From Mermis nigrescens (Eukaryota; Nematoda; Enoplea; Mermithida; Mermithidae): a DNA stretch of 64,000 nucleotides. A model generated the notes under the pieces. That model did no database searches. It was not told the origin of the DNA and saw only the letters and a list, made by a program, of their open reading frames with translations. Position 1 is the first letter of the stretch. Every line of letters starts with the position of its first letter. The translations under genes were made by a program, and so were the position numbers. The DNA is taken from assembly GCA_036768485.1 (NCBI GenBank), contig JAVLUZ010000271.1, positions 2,958,309 through 3,022,308 of the forward strand, in the 5' to 3' direction. Positions 31,057 to 40,022 of this stretch are shown in pieces.

Positions 31057-32305
31057 ACTGGACCTTTTTACGGTCCCTCCTACTCAAGTAGTGATAAAGC
31101 GTGGTTTTTGGCATGAAATTCAACCTACAAATCCTATTACTAATGAGGGACCATATGAATTTAGAGTACCTCCTGATCCACATTACATTCAGCTCAATAA
31201 AAACTACATTTACATGCTACTGAGAATCAAAAAACCAGTAGTTGCTGCTGGAGCAGCAGTGCCTGACTATGCGCCTATCAATCTTATTGGTAAGACTTTC
31301 TTTAAGCAGGTAAAATGCTTTTTAGGAGGCAAATTAGTTTTTGACAGCTCTGATAAATATGCATATAGATCGTATTTTGAAACCGAATTAAATTATGGGT
31401 ATGATGCCAAGCATTCGCATTTGCAATCTGCGCTGTACTTTCACGAAGGTGGAAGTGATGTTGACACAAAAGACAATGAAGCTTTCAAAAAACGTTCAAA
31501 AATGTTCAAAGATGAAAATGTTGTGGAAGTTGCGGCCCCACTGCACATTGACATGTTCTTGCAAGACAGATATTTAGTTAATTTTACCGATTTCCGCCTA
31601 GAATTACACAGAAATAATAATGCATTTGTTTTGCAGTGCTTTGAGGATGTCAGCCTTGACTTGAAAGTCTCACAAATGAAATTTTTTATTCGAAAAGTTG
31701 AGGTTTTGGACACTGTGAATTTAGCTCTTGAGCAAACAATGCTTTCCTATACAGCAAAATATCCTATAAGGAGAGTAGCTTTGACTAATTTGCACATTTC
31801 AAATCCTGCTAGAGAAACGCCCAATTATACATTGTTTACTGGTCAGCTGCCTAGGCGTATAGTGTTTGCTTGTGTTGAAGGCAGTGCTTATCGAGGCAAT
31901 CTAGCAAAATCGCCTTTCAACTTCAAACCGTTCAGCATAAATGATGTAAAAGTAACGTGTGGAGGTATAACGTATCCTGCTTACCCACTCAGCATTTCAT
32001 TTAAACATGACAGGTACTTGCAAGCCTATACTCAGATGTTTGATGCATTAGATATTGGGCATGAAGGTAATTTCATTAGCAGAGAAGATTTTAAAACAAG
32101 TCACTGCTTCTTTGTGTTCGATTTGACTCCTGATGCAGATGATGGAGGACACTGGGACCTAGTCCGTGAAGGAACAACAAGCATCGCTGTTAGGTTTTCT
32201 GAGAATTTGCCCGATTCTGGCATTGAAATCATTATATATGCTGAATTTGATAACTTAATAATGATTGATAAAAACCGAAACACGTTTCATGACTATGATG
32301 CATAA
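31013..32305 (+). CDS. Polinton major capsid protein (double jelly-roll, 430 aa)
   Basis: This hexon-like protein forms the shell of the predicted icosahedral particle. Length and motifs fit Polinton capsid proteins: a conserved N-terminus around FTVPPTQVVIKRGFW, YEFRVPPDPHYI, LIGKTFFKQVKCFLGGKLVFDS, YRSYFETELNYG and the late NLPDSGIEIIIYAEFDNLI. I start at the ATG at 31013 because the conserved text begins there and the TATA box is 41 nt upstream; the frame is open a little further upstream. No break is seen. The protease ATG follows its stop after only 2 nt, so both may be made from one mRNA. Confidence 0.93.
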   Translation: MALVNGKSIPSTKTELDLFTVPPTQVVIKRGFWHEIQPTNPITNEGPYEFRVPPDPHYIQLNKNYIYMLLRIKKPVVAAGAAVPDYAPINLIGKTFFKQVKCFLGGKLVFDSSDKYAYRSYFETELNYGYDAKHSHLQSALYFHEGGSDVDTKDNEAFKKRSKMFKDENVVEVAAPLHIDMFLQDRYLVNFTDFRLELHRNNNAFVLQCFEDVSLDLKVSQMKFFIRKVEVLDTVNLALEQTMLSYTAKYPIRRVALTNLHISNPARETPNYTLFTGQLPRRIVFACVEGSAYRGNLAKSPFNFKPFSINDVKVTCGGITYPAYPLSISFKHDRYLQAYTQMFDALDIGHEGNFISREDFKTSHCFFVFDLTPDADDGGHWDLVREGTTSIAVRFSENLPDSGIEIIIYAEFDNLIMIDKNRNTFHDYDA

Positions 32306-32307
32306 AC

Positions 32308-32724
32308 ATGAACACTATTGAAATATTCAAAATTCTCAAACATAATAATACATTTGCAGGCGTTTTCCCAATAGATCGTCTGCCACCTATAAGAACCTAC
32401 CCTGCGGCTCTAGTTGTAAATTTGGACCCCAGTGAGGAACCAGGATCACACTGGGTCGCAATTTATTTTCAAAATAAGAAGCATTGCAACTATTTTGACA
32501 GCTATGGCTTAGAACCACCTGTGCAATTGCATAAATACATTTCTGATAATGCGCTCTCATTTACATACAATAATATGCGAGTACAAGGGCTTTTCTCAAT
32601 CAGCTGTGGTCATATGTGTATCTACTTTTTGGTCTGCATGAGCAAAGGCATAAGTTTCACAAACATTGTTCTATCTATGCTCAGTGAAAAAATTTATAAA
32701 TATTTCAATAAACTAAGGTTATAA
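32308..32724 (+). CDS. Adenain-like cysteine protease (138 aa)
   Basis: This C5-type maturation protease processes capsid precursors. The catalytic His is in GSHWVAIYF (about residue 50), an acidic partner in CNYFDSYG (about residue 66) and Cys in SISCGHMCIYF (about residue 101), in the adenain order His, Asp/Glu, Cys. At 138 residues it is compact compared with adenovirus protease (about 204). No TATA box precedes it. It begins 2 nt after the capsid stop, suggesting coupled expression. Confidence 0.92.
   Translation: MNTIEIFKILKHNNTFAGVFPIDRLPPIRTYPAALVVNLDPSEEPGSHWVAIYFQNKKHCNYFDSYGLEPPVQLHKYISDNALSFTYNNMRVQGLFSISCGHMCIYFLVCMSKGISFTNIVLSMLSEKIYKYFNKLRL
32693..32704 (+). promoter_or_regulatory. 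Polinton TATA box for the minor capsid gene
   Basis: TTTATAAATATT inside the protease gene; TATAAA starts 34 nt before the ATG at 32729. Confidence 0.65.
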
Positions 32725-32728
32725 AAAA

Positions 32729-33509
32729 ATGGATATGAAACAGTTTTACATAACGCTTCCGAGCAATTCACAAGAAACAAATACTGCAGCCACTTTTGTT
32801 ACCAATCTGCCTAGGCAAATCGCATTAACTGGCGACTGGGAGGTTGGGTTAGCTGAAATAATTTATGCAAATACATGGCACAATGTTGCCGAGGAGCAGA
32901 ATATGATACAGTTTTATGACATCAAAAACAATGTGCGACAAAAATTGCTTATTCCTCGAGCAAGATATTTAAATATACATGACCTCATCCAAACCATGAG
33001 GAATGGAATAAAAACGGTTAGCCAAATAGACAAATTTGATTACATGCAATATTTTGGCATAAAGTATGATGAAAATAGGAAATTTTGTAACTTAACAATC
33101 AATACTGAATATATTCAAAGTGTAAAGCTGACAAAGCATTTAATGTATATGCTAGGATTTCTAGAGAGCCAGCTTAGCAATATAGATTATACTGTGAAAA
33201 AAGAATTAAACATAGTTGCGCACCATTCGCCTGACATGCTGGGTGGAATGCACAACTTTTACGTATATTGCGATATAGTTGAGCCTCAAATCGTTGGAAA
33301 TGTTTTTGCACCGCTTCTGCAGGTTGTGAATATAGAAGGAAAATATATGGATATTGTTAATCACGCATATATTAGTCCACATTATATACCTGTGCTCAAA
33401 AAAATCATTCAATACCATTGAAGTGAACATTAAAAGTGATCAAGATAAACCTGTGCCTTTTGAATTTGGCAAAACAATTGTTAAAATGCATTTCAGGTAT
33501 CGGCTATAA
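32729..33509 (+). CDS. Polinton minor capsid (penton-like) protein with a break in an A-run
   Basis: The single-jelly-roll vertex protein begins MDMKQFYITLPSNSQ, with TNLPRQIALTGDWEVGLAEI typical of the family N-terminus. The first frame stops at 33419-33421. The expected C-terminal strand (VPFEFGKTIVKMHFRYR) is present one frame over and ends at the TAA at 33507. The switch occurs at a run of seven A near 33399-33405. The break may be a sequencing or assembly error, a mutation or frameshifting; sequence alone cannot decide. The box for P3 overlaps its true stop. Confidence 0.85.
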
Positions 33510-33513
33510 ACAT
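33503..33513 (+). promoter_or_regulatory. Polinton TATA box for P3
   Basis: GCTATAAACAT overlapping the minor-capsid stop codon, in the usual box-on-stop arrangement. Confidence 0.5.
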
Positions 33514-33514
33514 T

Positions 33515-33790
33515 TTATTATCACACCTGCTTCGCCTGAACAGCGTATCCACCTTTGCCTTAGGCAGATACTTTTGGTCTAAGCTCAATGCTGAGTACAA
33601 ACAAAGTTTAGTAGAAAATGATGCTGAGGCTATCAGCAATTTTTCCAAACTTGTCAAACAATGTTTCACTTTTCGTGATTTGCCTACCGTAGCTAATCTG
33701 TGGCAACATTTTAGTGAGCAAGCAAGAGAATATTATGCATCACGAACGATCATACAGCGGTGTAAAGTAGCGGTAGTGTCCCCCATCTGA
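33515..33790 (+). pseudogene. Polinton small protein P3, family paralog running into the right TIR
   Basis: The open frame encodes ALGRYFW, LNAEYKQSL, ISNFSKLV, RDLPTVANLW and SEQAREYYAS, closely parallel to P2. No ATG precedes the conserved part in frame, so the start is lost or non-AUG. The last ~33 codons lie within the right TIR, and the matching strand of the left TIR therefore also contains the end of this gene. That suggests the TIR grew inward across P3, or that P3 was formed during TIR duplication. Confidence 0.55.
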
Positions 33791-34474
33791 CTCTGGGCCC
33801 CTGCCTAAGCGCGTGCGCACAATTTTTCTTGGGAGCATTGTAAAAAATTGATATACTGTAGGAATTTTCACAAAACTCTTGTAATAGTTTTCTAATAGGA
33901 TATGTATACTACCCCTGAAATTTCAATCCAATCCGCCCTCTATCCCTAAAGTTAGAGTACTATATGAGAAAGTGTAAAGTAAACTGGTATACTGTAGGCT
34001 GCGCGCTGAAATTCTGTGCATAGCATGCCTCGCCTATATACATCATTTCCTGAAAATTTGAACAAAATCCGGCCATTGGTTCTCAATTTATGCAAAAGTG
34101 TAAACTAATGCTGGTATACTGTAGGTGCTCAATCAAAATTTTCGTAATAGTCTGCTAATAAGGTGTTCATCCTACCCCTAAAATTTCAGCCTGATCCGAC
34201 TGCTGGTTCTTGAGTTATAGTTATTTCAAGTTTTCCCCAGGAAATTTCCCCATGGAAATTTCCCCCATGAAATTTCCCCATGGAAATTTCCCCCAGGGAA
34301 AATTTCCCCCTCCCCTGGCCCTGGGCTGGACGCGCCCCCTCCCCGGGCAGGTCCGGGCACGCCCAATTCTTGCGCCCTGAGAAAAGCCAGGGCGCAGATT
34401 CTGAGCCCCTCCGCCTATGCTTAAGCACAGGCTATGTTATAGCATTGCTCCCTAGGGAGACACGCCTTACTACT
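33690..34474 (-). repeat. Right terminal inverted repeat of the Polinton
   Basis: Reverse complement of 24210-25011, with a few indels and substitutions. It ends ...CTTACTACT at 34474, directly followed by the second AACAAA. Frames inside it, including the one near 34186-34428, are not genes. Confidence 0.93.
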
Positions 34475-34480
34475 AACAAA
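34475..34480. repeat. Right 6-bp target-site duplication of the Polinton (AACAAA)
   Basis: Exact copy of 24204-24209. Past this point the gypsy pol sequence resumes. Confidence 0.93.
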
Positions 34481-36139
34481 GGACTGGCCCAGGGGCTTGT
34501 TGTTGGCCTTATGACTTTTTCCGCTATCATTTCATTGATTGTTCTTTGCATGACTTGTCGGCAGCGCGTGTTCGACACGATAAGTTTTACCTACAACAGG
34601 GGGATTATCCCCTGTGTTAATATGATGCTTAACGAGCGGAGTGCGACCGAGTGGTTCGCCTTTTAAAGCGAATATCGAATTATATTTATGACAAAGATCA
34701 CGAATTTGCTGTTGTTCCTTAGAATTAGCGATGCAACCCTGTAAAGCCTTATTTATCGAAGAAAAAAGTTCGATTGAGCGATCGTCTGAAACAGAAACAT
34801 GAGATACGACATCAACATCAGACGTTAGCGATCCAATTAGCTCTCCAGTGTCGACTTGAACAGGCGATTTCGAGATGTTACATAATCGCAGAGGAAAAAC
34901 TGAAACTGAAGTGTCGACGATTGCAGGGGCGACAAAAAGTGAACTTTTGCGCATGAAATCTGGATCGGGCTCAAAAAGTGCGATATCTGCATCGTAGGAA
35001 CCATGACTTATATAAGCAGGTGTTATTAATTCGTGACGCGGCAAAATTGTGATTGGCTCTGAAATTGAAACATGCACGCAGATAGGACATGCGATTTTAG
35101 CATTTGGATTGGTGCGATACTGTAATTTTTTGCTCGGTGATAAGAGATTTAATTTTATACCGTTTATGAACGCGCAATCTTCGATGGGATTTACCCAGAG
35201 TAATGCGGAACGGCAAAAATCAAAACCGAGAAGCATGTCTTCTGGCAATTTATCGATAATAGACACTAACGTGGGTATAGAATGATCTGCGATAGTTATA
35301 GTCATATTAAAATTAAAGCGAACAACTACTGTTGTATCACCTACACCGTGCACGACTTTAGACGTTTGTTTCGGAGGTAACCTGAAACCAAGTCTTAAAA
35401 ATGCTGCAGTAGTCATCATTGTGACTTGCGAGCCAGTGTCAATTAGTGCCGGGATTTTTACACCATGAATTTCAGCCAAAATGGTGGGTAAATTTGTACC
35501 TGCATGACTAACTATCGGAATTTCAGAATCCTGATTTAAGGTGGGGGATGATGTCATTTTTTCGAGAACCGCTAATCTTCGTTGCAATCTATCATATTCT
35601 TCCAAAAATGCTTGGGATGCAAAATTTTCTTCCCGCTTATTTGCTTCAGATTGATGAGAGGTAACCGTGTTTGCATCTTTTTTAGGCGAGTAGGGCGGTT
35701 GCGGCGAGGGATAATCTCCGGCGGGCTGGTAATCCGCTACATATGTGACGTTAGGAGGATAATTTTGTGGCGCAGAACGATAATTGGAATTATAATACGT
35801 GTTACGCTGTTCTGGCGGATGAGTCACATAAGGATTATTTTGGCGATAGTCATAAGATTGCATGCGATTATCATAAGGCTGATTCTGATAGTTTTGGCGA
35901 TAATTCGGCGCATAGTCGTTATAGCTTTGCCTAAAAATTGGACGCGAGCGTCTAGAATCAAAACGTGCGTCAGAACTTTGCGAAATAGGTTGGCGATTTT
36001 GGCTTTGATCGCGATATCTAGGCTTAGACTGAGGCCGATTATTATAATTTGAGCGCGACGATGAGCGATTACGATTATTCCAAGAACGCGACTGACTACG
36101 TTGGCGCGCAGGCGGGCTCGAATTTTGCTTGCTGTGCAT
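34481..36139 (-). CDS. Gypsy pol, first part: linker, aspartic protease and start of RT
   Basis: From the ATG-containing frame at 36139, overlapping the gag 3' end by 44 nt in another frame, a basic Arg/Tyr/Asn/Gln-rich linker is followed by a retroviral aspartic protease: ALIDTGSQVTMM (active-site DTG) near 35440 and LLGFDF as the C-terminal hydrophobic element. The frame stops at 34532. The RT start (text up to the SPWASP motif) continues one frame over to the Polinton junction, so a single-base break lies near 34555-34570. It joins in frame with the RT at 24199 across the insertion. The gag-pol overlap suggests frameshifting for Pol expression. Confidence 0.85.
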
Positions 36140-38208
36140 TTTCGTCGAATTTGCGCTGCCTTATCTTTTTAAAACATTGTTCTTCAACATGACCCGTGCG
36201 CTTACAAAAATTGCAAAATTTACGCGCTGTAGATTGCTCATTTTTGGGGCGTTTTGATCGAGAAAACGTCTTATTACGCGAACAATCATGATCGGCATTA
36301 TTAGAAAAACGAACAGATTCTTTAGGAATTGCACCAGTAGTAGGATTGGCGATGGTCGAAACATAAGGCGTTGGCGCTTTTTTCGCTACAAGTTGGCGAG
36401 CTGCATACTCTGCGCATTTAGCATTATGCAAAAATTCATGTAACTCAGCTTCAGGCGCGCGTTGATAGGCTGCAGTTGAAATTTCAGGTAGCATACCGCG
36501 CTTTAATTGATGTCGAAGCATTTCGTTGAACTGCTCAGAGTCGGTTTCAATATGAGGTCTAGCGCGTCTTAATTGTTTGTGAAGCGCGAGATAGTAAGCT
36601 TGGACAGACTCATTGGGCTGTTGCTTACGGTCAAGAAAGTGGTCATATAACGTATCGTGATCGAGAGGGCGAAATTCTGCGATCATAGCGTACTTAGTCT
36701 TAGTATAAGAATTACGCACTTCTTGAGGTAACGCTTCATACAAATTTAACGCATAGTCGTCGAAAAATGATGAAACAAATTCAGCTCTATCTTTTTTGTC
36801 GATTTTATATATTTTTGCCAATCTTTCAAATTCGCTGAAAAATTTTCGAATATCAGTTTTTTCACCCTGAAAAGATTTCCTAGCAGCGACTGCTATATGC
36901 ATTTGCTGTATGAAAGGACCGCAATTAATGGCTTCAGCAACAGATGATTTATCGCGCGAAGATGATGAAGAATCTGAATTATGGCGCGAGCGACGTGAAC
37001 CGCGACGCGAACTTCCACTGCGGCGCGAGCGATGCGAATCTTCCTGCTGCGACGAGCTAGTGTCCTCATCTGAAAATGTAACGCGGCGCTGACTGGCTGG
37101 CGGCGCGACTATATTGTCCCTGATCGGCATGGATTCGTCGTTAGGATTTGCTAAATTACCATGCGCTGAAAAATTATCGCTCCTTAAATGCGACGCGTGC
37201 TGCATGGGCGCGCTTTCCGCGTTAGGAGGAAAATAATGCAAAGGCGGCGGATTTAAAGAAGGATGTTGCATATTATTTACAGCATTAGGCACAAATTCAG
37301 GCGCTAGCTGATTTAAAGGCCGCTGCAAAAATTCTGAAAAAGTAGGCGCGTTTTCAACACTTTGCTGATTAAACGCGTGCTGCATAGGATGCGCAGAATT
37401 GGGTAAATTATCCGCAAAAAGAGGGTTTTGCACATGCTGCTCACGCATACGCTGACGATCTAAAATCAACAGGCGTACGATCACTCATAGGTAAAATAGG
37501 CACAGATGTCCTTTCGGACGCGAGTATAACCTTAGGCTTAGGATTATTAATCGGAGGCCGAATGACAGGTGATGAATTATCAAACTCGGTTTCGTTATTT
37601 ACCGTCTGTTCGACACGCCGTTTTGGTAACTCGATAGGCACATCATTAATCACGTTTTCGTCGTTATGTACTCGCAAAGACTGATTAGCCTCAGGGCGAG
37701 CAGAAAACGTAGCCGTAAGCCTTAAATTATTAATTTTGTCACGCACTTGGCGCATTTCTTGCGCGTGCTGAAAATTCATTTTTTGAATACTCTCAAGAAT
37801 AGTCGAAAGAATTCGATCAGAATTTGACGAATTAGGACGAGTTTCATCCTCATTTTGCTTTTCAGATGCATTACTTTCCACATCAAAAGTTCGACCAGGT
37901 AAAACGGCTTCGTTTTCCGTCTGGTTATCATCATTATTCGCGCGCAAGTTAAGATCATTATTAACGATCGTTGCGTCAGGATTTACTTCAATTTGTGTAT
38001 CAGCAGAATTACCGGTTCCGGAATGCACACTGCCGGTAGTAGACTCATTATCGGAAGGGATAACAGAGGTATTATTTACCGAAAGGGGTAAAGTAGTATT
38101 ATCAATCGTCGAAGAACTGGTTTGATCAGTCTGTAATTGGCGCGCAGGACGGGCTTGTGGCGGCACCTTTTTAGCTGGAGGAGTACGTAAAATTTTCTTA
38201 CCACCCAT
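36096..38208 (-). CDS. Gypsy gag (two overlapping frames in this copy)
   Basis: The N-terminal frame starts MGGKKIL at 38208 and ends at 37441. The second frame (37484-36096) carries the rest. The 44-nt overlap suggests a single-base break rather than two genes. The N-terminal half is Asn/Ser/Asp-rich with a possible coiled coil near SILESIQKMNFQHAQEM-like text. The second half has a capsid-like helical region (FFSEFERLAKIYKI, SFFDDYALNLYEALP, RPLDHDTLYDHFL) and one zinc knuckle CNFCKRTGHVEEQC (C-x2-C-x4-H-x4-C) near the end. Gag packages the RNA. Related decayed gags occur at 3.1-4.5 and 6.0-6.9 kb. Confidence 0.85.
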
Positions 38209-38660
38209 TATAAAAATGGAACGTTTGAAATATAAACGTTAGGTAAAAGAAAATTTTTTCTCCAAAAAATCGGCTATCTTAAAATCTGAAAAAATTTTTC
38301 GAATTGGACCCCTCTAGGTATGGGTTTTTCCTAAAAACGTACCTCTATATGCCAAAATAGCAACGAGTACGAAAGAGAGAGGCACAAAAGGAGTTTATGA
38401 GCGTGGCGAATGGCGAAAATATTTCGCTTAGTCGAATAGGTATATAGGAAAAATACCAGCGACTTTACCACAAATACAGAAATTCTTTGCCACGAACGCT
38501 TAACTTATCTGCGCACTGCCGCGGCGCGGACGATACGATAAAAATATACGGGCGAAACAATACACATTTTTAGAATGCCAAAATAAATATTTTTGGGTAA
38601 AGAAAATATTATGTATTAATTTAAATGATGACAGACACCGGATCGGTTGTCGCGAGCAAC
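38209..38660 (-). other. 5' leader of the gypsy element
   Basis: AT-rich untranslated sequence between the primer-binding site and the gag ATG. I see no ORF of note. It probably contains packaging signals, which cannot be recognised by eye. Confidence 0.6.
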
Positions 38661-38678
38661 CTTAAGGGGGAAACTCCA
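38661..38678 (-). promoter_or_regulatory. Primer-binding site
   Basis: On the minus strand the text one base after the 5' LTR is TGGAGTTTCCCCCTTAAG. The TGG start is the complement of a tRNA CCA end. I cannot name the tRNA from memory with confidence. Confidence 0.7.
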
Positions 38679-38679
38679 A

Positions 38680-39919
38680 TGTAACTTAGAGGGGCTTCGC
38701 CCGCTTTCGAGTTATTGGAGTATCTTAGCGCGCGCAAACGAGTTGGCTGATTTAGTACTTGAAGTATGTACGGATAACTAAACCGACAGCACGCCGTCAG
38801 AGAAGATACCCAACACACAACAACTACGAAAGCAACGAACCCCAGTAAGTACCTTCGGGGCTTACCTAAGTACCTATGCTACAACTAGCGCTGGTCAAGA
38901 AGCTGCGGTAAAAACCTGCACTCTTCCAAAATGACCCTGAATACCTACTACCTAAAATCTCCACGGACGTAATTGGTCCGGTACTTATGGAGATTATGGG
39001 ATGGAGATGCCGACCGCAGATCTTAACCAGGAGTAATTAGATAACCCCGGTATTCGCCCTAGGTCCTTGGACCTTTTTAGACCAAAAGAATAATTTTTCG
39101 CGAAAAGAATTGAAAAGGTTTCGCACCAGATTACCTATGGCGAAACTACTTATAAATTCTGGTTCCAATAGCACTCTGTACTTAAAACACAACAACAAAG
39201 AGCTCTTATTCCGGGCTGTCATCTACTATAAAAATTATGTAATAATTTTTATAGATTTTTGGTTCGAAAAAGGAATTATGAATTTTGCACAGAAATGATA
39301 AATAAAGGTTTTACCCAACAAAATCCGGCAAGAAATAAATTTAGTGGCCGGCCTAGTCCCAAATCCAAACTGCCTGCGATATATTGCACCTCTAGACAGT
39401 TAATTTTCGTGCTTTTACCAAATCAAAACAATGTACAGGAAATGGCGCTGATAGAGTCGGAAACGACACGCCGAAAAACGCAAAAGGCTAAACTGCCACC
39501 AAACTAGACTAATCAATCGTAGGGGGAATGGCCTACAGTAATATAAGAAGAAAATATTGTATAATGTGTTTATAACAAAAATGGGTGTGCTGCTTGCACA
39601 TAGATTTTTCGGGTCTCCGCACAGGCTCAACGTGAATAGCGGTCATGTCGCCTATGTTTTAAATGTGAAAAGTGATAGGGGACTTGTAGGGGGTTCCACA
39701 GTAAAAGGTCGCATCTTTGTATCCCTCGCGACACATAGCGACAAGAGTCCAACCAATTGACACTGCGTGGTCGGAATGCCTCCGCATGTCATACTATCGA
39801 CGATCTGAAAATATGGCTGGATCGCCACAGTGGAACCAAAAGACCGGATGGTCGGAATTGGCGCACTAAGGTGCGCAAAGGCCGTACAAGTAACGGCACG
39901 TGTAGATACACTATCTACA
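38680..39919 (-). repeat. 5' LTR of the gypsy element
   Basis: 1,240 bp with TG...CA ends. It differs from the 3' LTR by about 20 small substitutions or indels (for example near 39310-39360 and 39490-39520). In element orientation it carries the promoter. The open frames shared with the other LTR are not supported as genes. Confidence 0.93.
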
Positions 39920-39923
39920 GTAA

Positions 39924-39969
39924 TAAGCCGTACAGCAAAAATTGGCCATTTGGAATGGAACAGACTATA
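39924..39969. repeat. Right part of the split MITE
   Basis: It contains GGAATGGAACAGACTA followed by TA, the inverted partner of 15369 onward. Confidence 0.55.
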
Positions 39970-40022
39970 GCTTTCTGGCTTTTACAAATAAATAGTACTT
40001 CAGAGCATCGGCGTTGCCTTCA

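Larger units (their letters stand above)
24210..34474. mobile_element. Polinton/Maverick of 10,265 bp with TBP gene and truncated polymerase
   Basis: It is defined by ~0.8-kb terminal inverted repeats starting AGTAGTAAGGCGTGT and perfect AACAAA duplications. Gene order, left to right: polymerase B N-terminal stub (-), small CxxC protein (+), paralog P1 (+), integrase (+), paralog P2 (+), TBP-like (-), ATPase (+), two small overlapping genes (+), pVI-like (+), major capsid (+), protease (+), minor capsid (+), paralog P3 (+). The integrase, ATPase, capsid and protease set is diagnostic for Polintons, which are thought able to form virions. At 10.3 kb it is shorter than autonomous 15-20-kb members because the polymerase core is absent. 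Single-base breaks in integrase, P2 and minor capsid may be mutations or assembly errors. Confidence 0.95.
15616..39923 (-). mobile_element. Complete Ty3/gypsy-like LTR retrotransposon, interrupted by a Polinton
   Basis: It is bounded by LTRs at 15620-16855 and 38680-39919 (TG...CA ends on both) and flanked by the 4-bp duplication GTAA (15616-15619 and 39920-39923). On the minus strand the order is LTR, primer-binding site, gag, protease, RT-RNase H, integrase, an extra ORF3 region with a DEDDy exonuclease, polypurine tract, LTR. Protease-RT-RNase H-integrase order and the sequence motifs place it in Ty3/gypsy. Without the 10.3-kb Polinton (24210-34474) it is about 14 kb, long for the group. 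The LTRs differ by only about 20 small changes, so insertion was fairly recent. Coding regions carry several single-base frameshifts and TGA stops, so this copy is probably inactive. Confidence 0.93.

Noticed and set aside
33399..33421. Programmed frameshift in the minor capsid gene
   Set aside because: An A7 run could slip, but similar single-base breaks occur in other genes here, so assembly error or mutation is the simpler reading.
34186..34666. Frames in and beside the right Polinton TIR
   Set aside because: They span the TIR boundary and the gypsy pol antisense strand, so they cannot be one natural gene.
35582..36052. Plus-strand Ile/Arg-rich frame
   Set aside because: Antisense shadow of the basic linker in gypsy pol; composition is not protein-like.
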